This document shows, piece by piece, positions 43,318-47,254 of a stretch of 47,254 nucleotides of DNA; the first letter of the stretch is position 1; each line of letters starts with the position of its first letter. The DNA is taken from the NCBI GenBank assembly GCA_949451655.1, contig CASTST010000005.1, positions 1-47,254 of the forward strand, in the 5' to 3' direction. The stretch comes from an uncultured Eubacteriales bacterium. Lineage in GTDB: Bacteria; Bacillota; Clostridia; Oscillospirales; CAG-272. Position numbers and translations under genes: made by a program. Under the pieces are notes generated by a model. The model searched no databases. It saw only the letters and a list, made by a program, of their open reading frames with translations, and had not been told where the DNA came from.

Positions 43318-44200
43318 TTATACCGACCACGTGCTGACCCCGGTGATAATTTCCAGAAGGAAGAGTCTGTCGTAGATGTCCAGGATTCCGTCCTGATTTA
43401 CGTCAGCAATGGATACATCCGGACAGGTGGCAGGGTCGTTTACATATCCGATCATCATTGTATAATCGTCTGCATTTACCGTGCCGTCTTTGTTCAGATC
43501 CCCCAGCAGAGCACCGCAGACGGAGCATGCACCGCTGGAAAATACGTAATTTTTACAGACGAGAGAAGCAAAAGCAAAACCATGTTCTTCAGCATATGCC
43601 TGCGCTGCAGAACCGGTGTAACCAACAATTGTAAGAAGATTGCTGTTGTACAGGTAGAAGCATTGCGCATGTATGGACGTAACAGAAGCCGGTATGCGGA
43701 TATATGCAAGATCAGAACAAAGTCCGAATACTGCGCAATTCAGCGTTGTCAATGAGGCGGGCAAATTTATATAGGTAAGCTTGGTACCGAAAAATGCACC
43801 ATCCCCGATAAATGCTACATTGTTTGGCATTTTGAAATCCCGCAGAACGGTTTCCATAAATGCGCATGCACCAATTGTTGTCAGGCTTTCAGGTGCAGAT
43901 ACTGTGTGCAGATGATTGCAGCTTGCAAAGGCATACTCTGCAATCGTTTCAATAGAATCCGGAAGGATTATTTTTTCGATTGCATCATTTCCAAAGAAAG
44001 CATGCTCCCCAATTGCCGTTACAGTATATCCGTCAAATTCTCCGGGAACCGTTACCTCTGCGTCACTGCCTGTGTTGCGTTTCCATCCGTAACCTCATAT
44101 GTAAAATTACCTGCCGTCGCAGCAGATGCGGGCAGAGGTACAAGAACCAGAGCGGAAAGCACAGACAAAACGACTATAATGGATAAAGCTTTTTCTTCAT
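43318..44200 (-). pseudogene. Frameshifted BspA-like leucine-rich-repeat protein with dockerin domain
   Basis: Three frame segments make one gene. The ATG at 44200 gives MKKKLYPL then a stop; one extra A in its A run would give MKKKALSIIVVLSVLSALV, a clear signal peptide, which stays open to 44052. The remaining frame (44094 to 43318) encodes BspA-type repeats (VTAIGEHAFFGNDAIEKI, LTTIGACAFMETVLRDF, FIGDGAFFGTKLTYINLPAS) and ends in a type I dockerin (GDLNKDGTVNADDYTMM and IADVNQDGILDIYDRLFLLE). Intact relatives are secreted proteins that attach to cohesins in a cellulosome-like complex. Two indels, one near 44190 and one in 44052-44094, break it. A sequencing error could explain the homopolymer one but not easily both. 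Confidence 0.75.
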
Positions 44201-44490
44201 GATTATACCTCTTTCTTTTAATAATAATTGATTTACTGAAAAGATAGTCAAGCTTAACTTATATTATCCCTATTTCGGTTTTTGCTGATTTTTGTCGGCT
44301 TCCATAAAAATTATAACAGGTGTATAATCTGATCCATTTGATTGAATTTATACCATTAAAAAAAGCTTGTCCCAATAAAGGAAACTCCTACGAAGCAGGT
44401 AAGGGATTGTGAAGTATCGTGCCGCCTCCTTATGGGATCTGCTACGCAGCTCCATAGGGGGCACAATGCCAATAAAAAAGCTCCTCCAGT

Positions 44491-44584
44491 AAAGGAAACT
44501 TCCGCGTAACACTAACTATAAAAAGACTCCCTTGTGCAAAGGAAACTCCCGCGTAACACTAACTATAAAAAGGCTCCCTTGTGT
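44491..44584 (+). repeat. Tandem duplication of a 47-nt unit
   Basis: Two near-identical 47-nt units (44491-44537 and 44538-44584) each read AAAGGAAACT, then TCCCGCGTAACACTAACTAT or its close variant, then AAAAAGRCTCCCTTGTG. A third unit starts at 44585 as the left end of copy F. The region 44201-44490 before it holds only decayed repeat ends and the pseudogene promoter region. Confidence 0.8.
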
Positions 44585-44715
44585 AAAGGGAGCTCCCGCG
44601 TTAGCGGGTGAGGGATTGTAAAACTATCATTTTGCAGGATCAATAAATCAGCAGCAGGTACGAACAATCCCCCCGCCGATTACATCGGCACCCCCCTTTG
44701 CACAAGGGGGGCTTT
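44570..44715 (-). repeat. Palindromic intergenic element, copy F (core inverted)
   Basis: It runs from AAGGCTCCCTTGTGTAAAGGGAG, with the arm CCCGCG-TTAG-CGGG, through a core in inverted direction (CTATCATTTTGCAGGAT) to AACAATCC near 44669, then the arm GCCGAT-TACA-TCGGC and the end CCCCCCTTTGCACAAGGGGGG. Confidence 0.83.
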
Positions 44716-44975
44716 TTGTTTGGTGCCGCACACCCCTTACACAAGGGATCTTTCGTTTAGCGGAATTTTATGCCGTACGAACCCTGCACAAGGGGGCTTT
44801 TATTTGACGGAATCTGTGTTGCATAAAACCCACCTCCCTTTGCTGGGGGGAGGCTTGAATCGAGTGTAGATTACGGCATGACACCCCCTACACAAGTAGG
44901 GCTTTTTGTTTGGCAGAATTTAATACCGCACGAACCCCGCACGAGGAGACTTTTTATTCGGAAAAATGTGTTTTA
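44716..44975 (+). repeat. Degenerate tandem array of about 50-nt repeat ends
   Basis: About five units follow copy F, each with an AACCCC or ACCCCC start, CACAAGGG or a variant, CTTTTTGTTTGG-like sequence, and GAATTTTATGCCGCACGA or a variant. Their direction mirrors the 47-nt units on the other side of copy F. The array runs up to the 3' end of the MATE gene. No reading frame is seen. Confidence 0.7.
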
Positions 44976-44980
44976 CAAAA

Positions 44981-46402
44981 TCAGCCCTGCTCTGTGACTG
45001 TCTCAGCAGCGGTAACAGCTTCCGTTTCTGCTGCTTGCGCTTTTCGAATGTGATACCGTTTCATCATTCGTTTTTTCACAATGATAAAGCATACGACCTG
45101 CGCCGCAAAGCTGATGAACCAGGAAACCGGATAAGAAACATACAATGAGGTAAGAGAGTGATAGGTGGGGAAAATGAGAAATACCCAGAGGATTCTTGTA
45201 CCGCAGATTCCGATAATCGATATAAGCGTCGGTGCAATAGAGGAGCCCATGCCTCGAAGCACGCCGGTCATAACGTCTGTTCCGGCACACAGACAGTATG
45301 TGGAGCAAATCACAAGAAGCCGCTGAATTCCATATGCTACTGCTTCTTCCGAATTGGGTATGTATATGTGCAGAAGAGGCTCCCGTGCCAGCAGGAACAC
45401 GCCGCCCATGACAATGCTGATTGCCGCCGCCATGGAGAGGGCGGTCCGCATGATTTTGCTTGCCCGCTTGTATTTTCCCGCTCCGATATTTTGTCCGGTG
45501 AAGGAGACGGAAGATTGGTGGAAAGCGTTGACAGACAAATACATAAAGCCTTCCAGATTGGCAGCTGCAGTGTTTCCGTTCATGGCAATTGAGCCAAAGG
45601 AGTTGATGGAGGACTGAAGTACAACATTGGATATGGAAAATACTGTGCCCTGTAATCCGGCAGGAAGTCCAATGCTGATAATTTTTGCCAGCTTTTCCGG
45701 ATAGATTTTCAGCTTTTTCCAGGAGAATTTATACCACTCATCGCTGCGTGTCATATGCACAAGAATCAAAACGGCGGACACGATCTGGGAAATTACCGTT
45801 GCAATGGCAACACCCGCTACATCCAACTGGAGCAGGATTACAAAAAACAGGTTCAGGATGATGTTGACAACCCCGGAAATTGTAAGGAAATACAGCGGGC
45901 GCTTAGTATCGCCGGCGCTGCGCATAATAGATGCGCCGAAGTTATATATCATCATTGCGGGCATGCCAAGGAAGTAGATTTTCATATAAGAGGACGCCTG
46001 ATCTATTACGTCATCAGGGGTGCCCATAAGATGGAGCGCCGGCGTAGCTACAACAATGCCGATAATCGTTACAAGAATGCCGGTAACAGCGGCGGCAAGG
46101 ATGGAGGTGTGCACAACCTGCTGCACGCCTTTGCGGTCACCCGCACCGTAGCAGTGTGCTGCAATCACGCTGGAGCCTACGGAAAGCCCCATAAACAAGT
46201 TGACAATAAGTGTGATCAGCGCGCTGGTCGAACCAACCGCACCGATTGCGGTTTCGCTGCCGTAATGCCCGACTACGACTGTATCGGCAGCATTAAACAG
46301 AAGTTGGAGCACGCCGGAAAGCATAATCGGGATGGAGAAAAGAATCAGTCCCCGTCCGATAGGACCGTTTACCATATCAATGGTTTTGCTATGTTTTGCC
46401 AT
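44981..46402 (-). CDS. MATE-family multidrug/metabolite exporter
   Basis: The 473 residues hold twelve membrane segments in two similar halves. Family marks are GPIGRGLILFSIPIMLSGVL at the first helix, NAADTVVVGHYGSETAIGAV, and GLPAGLQGTVFSISNVVLQS at the start of the second half. MATE proteins export cationic compounds with Na+ or H+; the substrate is unknown. GAGGAAACC precedes the ATG. The cytosolic tail after the last helix is Ala/Glu/Thr rich and low in complexity. Confidence 0.93.
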   Translation of the reverse strand: MAKHSKTIDMVNGPIGRGLILFSIPIMLSGVLQLLFNAADTVVVGHYGSETAIGAVGSTSALITLIVNLFMGLSVGSSVIAAHCYGAGDRKGVQQVVHTSILAAAVTGILVTIIGIVVATPALHLMGTPDDVIDQASSYMKIYFLGMPAMMIYNFGASIMRSAGDTKRPLYFLTISGVVNIILNLFFVILLQLDVAGVAIATVISQIVSAVLILVHMTRSDEWYKFSWKKLKIYPEKLAKIISIGLPAGLQGTVFSISNVVLQSSINSFGSIAMNGNTAAANLEGFMYLSVNAFHQSSVSFTGQNIGAGKYKRASKIMRTALSMAAAISIVMGGVFLLAREPLLHIYIPNSEEAVAYGIQRLLVICSTYCLCAGTDVMTGVLRGMGSSIAPTLISIIGICGTRILWVFLIFPTYHSLTSLYVSYPVSWFISFAAQVVCFIIVKKRMMKRYHIRKAQAAETEAVTAAETVTEQG

Positions 46403-46463
46403 TTGGTTTCCTCACAGGATAAGATAAGTAGGATGCTGTTTGCTTTTTACAAAGGTCCGCAAT

Positions 46464-46495
46464 AAAGCTCCGCAGATGTTTTCTGCGGAGCTTTT
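46464..46495. terminator. Hairpin between the Spx-like and MATE genes
   Basis: AAAGCTCCGCAGA and TCTGCGGAGCTTT form a perfect 13-bp stem with a five-base loop. The T-rich side reads better on the plus strand, but it is placed to end the minus-strand Spx-like transcript. Confidence 0.7.
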
Positions 46496-46572
46496 ATATA
46501 TGTGCGCGCAAACATTTCATAATAATATATTATACTATGGAAAGGCTTGCAGCGTCAATAGATTTGCAAATT

Positions 46573-46941
46573 TTATATGGTGTTTTTCCCATTTGTTTTT
46601 AAAATTTCCCATGCGTCGCTTTTGAATCCTACCAGTACGGTGTCCCCGTTTATAAGAATCGGGCGCTTTACCAGCATACCGTCTGTTGCCAAAAGGCGGA
46701 GCTGTTCTTCTTCAGACATTGCAGGCAGCTTGTCTTTCAGCCCCATGGATTTATATAAAAGCCCGCTGGTATTAAAAAATCTGCGCAAAGGCAGTCCGCT
46801 TTTCGCGTGCCATTCCCGCAATTCCTTCAGTGTAGGGGGATTTTCCTTAATGTGCCGATCTGTATACTCCAGTCCGGCTTCATCCAACCATTGCTTTGCC
46901 CGTTGACAGGTAGTGCATTTAGGATATTGTAAAAACAACAT
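46573..46941 (-). CDS. Spx/ArsC-family protein
   Basis: This 122-residue thioredoxin-fold protein begins MLFLQYPKCTTCQRAKQWLD with a CxxC pair at Cys9 and Cys12, as in Spx/MgsR; the arsenate reductase family more often has a single N-terminal cysteine. LVKRPILINGDTVLVGF matches the conserved Arg-Pro segment of the ArsC/Spx fold. It could be a redox-sensing RNA polymerase-binding protein or a glutaredoxin-dependent reductase (YffB type). AAAGGAG precedes the ATG. It is single, with its own promoter. Confidence 0.88.
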   Translation of the reverse strand: MLFLQYPKCTTCQRAKQWLDEAGLEYTDRHIKENPPTLKELREWHAKSGLPLRRFFNTSGLLYKSMGLKDKLPAMSEEEQLRLLATDGMLVKRPILINGDTVLVGFKSDAWEILKTNGKNTI

Positions 46942-46972
46942 ATGTTTGTTCTCCTTTATGTTAGCTGCTTAC

Positions 46973-47001
46973 ATTGTAGCACAGGGCAAGTTGTCTTGCA
47001 A
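46973..47001 (-). promoter_or_regulatory. Promoter of the Spx/ArsC-like gene
   Basis: On the minus strand TTGCAA, a 17-nt spacer and TACAAT precede the gene by about 30 nt. Confidence 0.75.
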
Positions 47002-47109
47002 GGGCTGGTTCGGGGTTTTGTCGGGAAAGAGAGTGCTGATATAAAAACACAAGCTAAAAAGGCTCTATGTATAAAGGGGCATGTCGTGTAGCACACTAAC
47101 TTTTAAAAG

Positions 47110-47254
47110 ACTCCCCTTGTGCAAAGGGGGGGCTGACGCAGTCAGCGGGGGGATTGTCTCTATATACTACCGATTTGCAGATTATTCAAAATGATAAAAT
47201 AACAATCCCTCCGAGTTTTGCTGCGCAAAACCCACCTCCCTTTGCACAAGGGAG
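47110..47254 (+). repeat. Palindromic intergenic element, copy G (right end at window edge)
   Basis: CTCCCCTTGTGCAAAGGGGG, the arm CTGAC-GCA-GTCAG, the core from GGATTGT (near 47151) to AACAATCC with ACCGATTT and CAAAATGATA, the arm GTTTTG-CTG-CGCAAAAC, and the end CTCCCTTTGCACAAGGGAG up to the edge. This is the least decayed copy and the best reference for the family. A decayed left unit precedes it at 47055-47109. Confidence 0.88.

Overview
The window looks like chromosomal DNA of a mid-GC member of the Clostridia, probably a gut-type Oscillospirales/Ruminococcaceae relative. The evidence is the Firmicutes gene order of the S10-spc-alpha ribosomal supercluster (secY-adk-map-KOW protein-infA-rpmJ-rpsM-rpsK-rpsD-rpoA-rplQ), a zinc-type 61-residue S14, an XpaC/TelA pair, a dockerin-bearing leucine-rich-repeat pseudogene, and families of short palindromic intergenic repeats. 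The taxonomic call is an inference; there is no rRNA gene here.

Layout. 1-155: a palindromic repeat cut by the window edge. 225-6464 (minus strand): an ABC-F ATPase gene, preceded by a five-gene envelope cluster (polytopic membrane protein, XpaC-like, TelA-like, LemA-like, TPM-domain protein) that ends at its own terminator. 6465-7375: a repeat, then the S10 promoter and a leader of about 310 nt. 7376-23579: ribosomal protein genes rpsJ to rplQ with secY, adk, map, infA and rpoA, including the short genes rpmD and rpmJ, closed by a strong terminator. 23680-24201: a SleB-type cell wall hydrolase. 24880-35184: arginine and carbamoyl-phosphate genes argC, argJ, argB, argD, an argF-like gene, carA, and a single reading frame that joins carB to dapF. 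35295-35386: tRNA-Ser(GGA). 35656-39349: an AT-richer three-gene island (recombinase-domain protein, KilA-N protein, large SF1 helicase), bounded by the tRNA 3' end and a near-copy of its T-arm. 39972-42949: trxA, trxB and a SulP transporter. 43318-44200: a frameshifted BspA-like/dockerin pseudogene. 44981-46941: a MATE exporter and a Spx/ArsC-like protein. 47110-47254: another repeat.

How the genes work together. The ribosomal block is a conventional growth-related operon, with unusually long structured spacers after rpsJ, rpsN and rpsD. The arg block makes ornithine by the acetyl cycle (ArgJ, ArgB, ArgC, ArgD) and should make citrulline, with CarAB supplying carbamoyl phosphate. However, the argF-like protein lacks the usual HPxQ and HCLP motifs, and the CarB chain carries a diaminopimelate-epimerase domain in which one of the two catalytic cysteines is alanine. 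The tRNA-Ser island is the best candidate for an undescribed system, possibly defensive: a DNA-binding recombinase-domain protein, a KilA-N protein and a helicase with a long unassigned N-terminal half, in one apparent operon.

At least seven copies of a directional palindromic element (about 140-190 bp) fill the intergenic gaps. Its core of about 58 nt, bounded by GGATTGTT and AACAATCC, is flanked by hairpin arms whose sequences differ between copies while pairing is mostly kept, and by ends resembling CTCCCTTGTGCAAAGGGAG. Some copies have grown tandem arrays of their ends.
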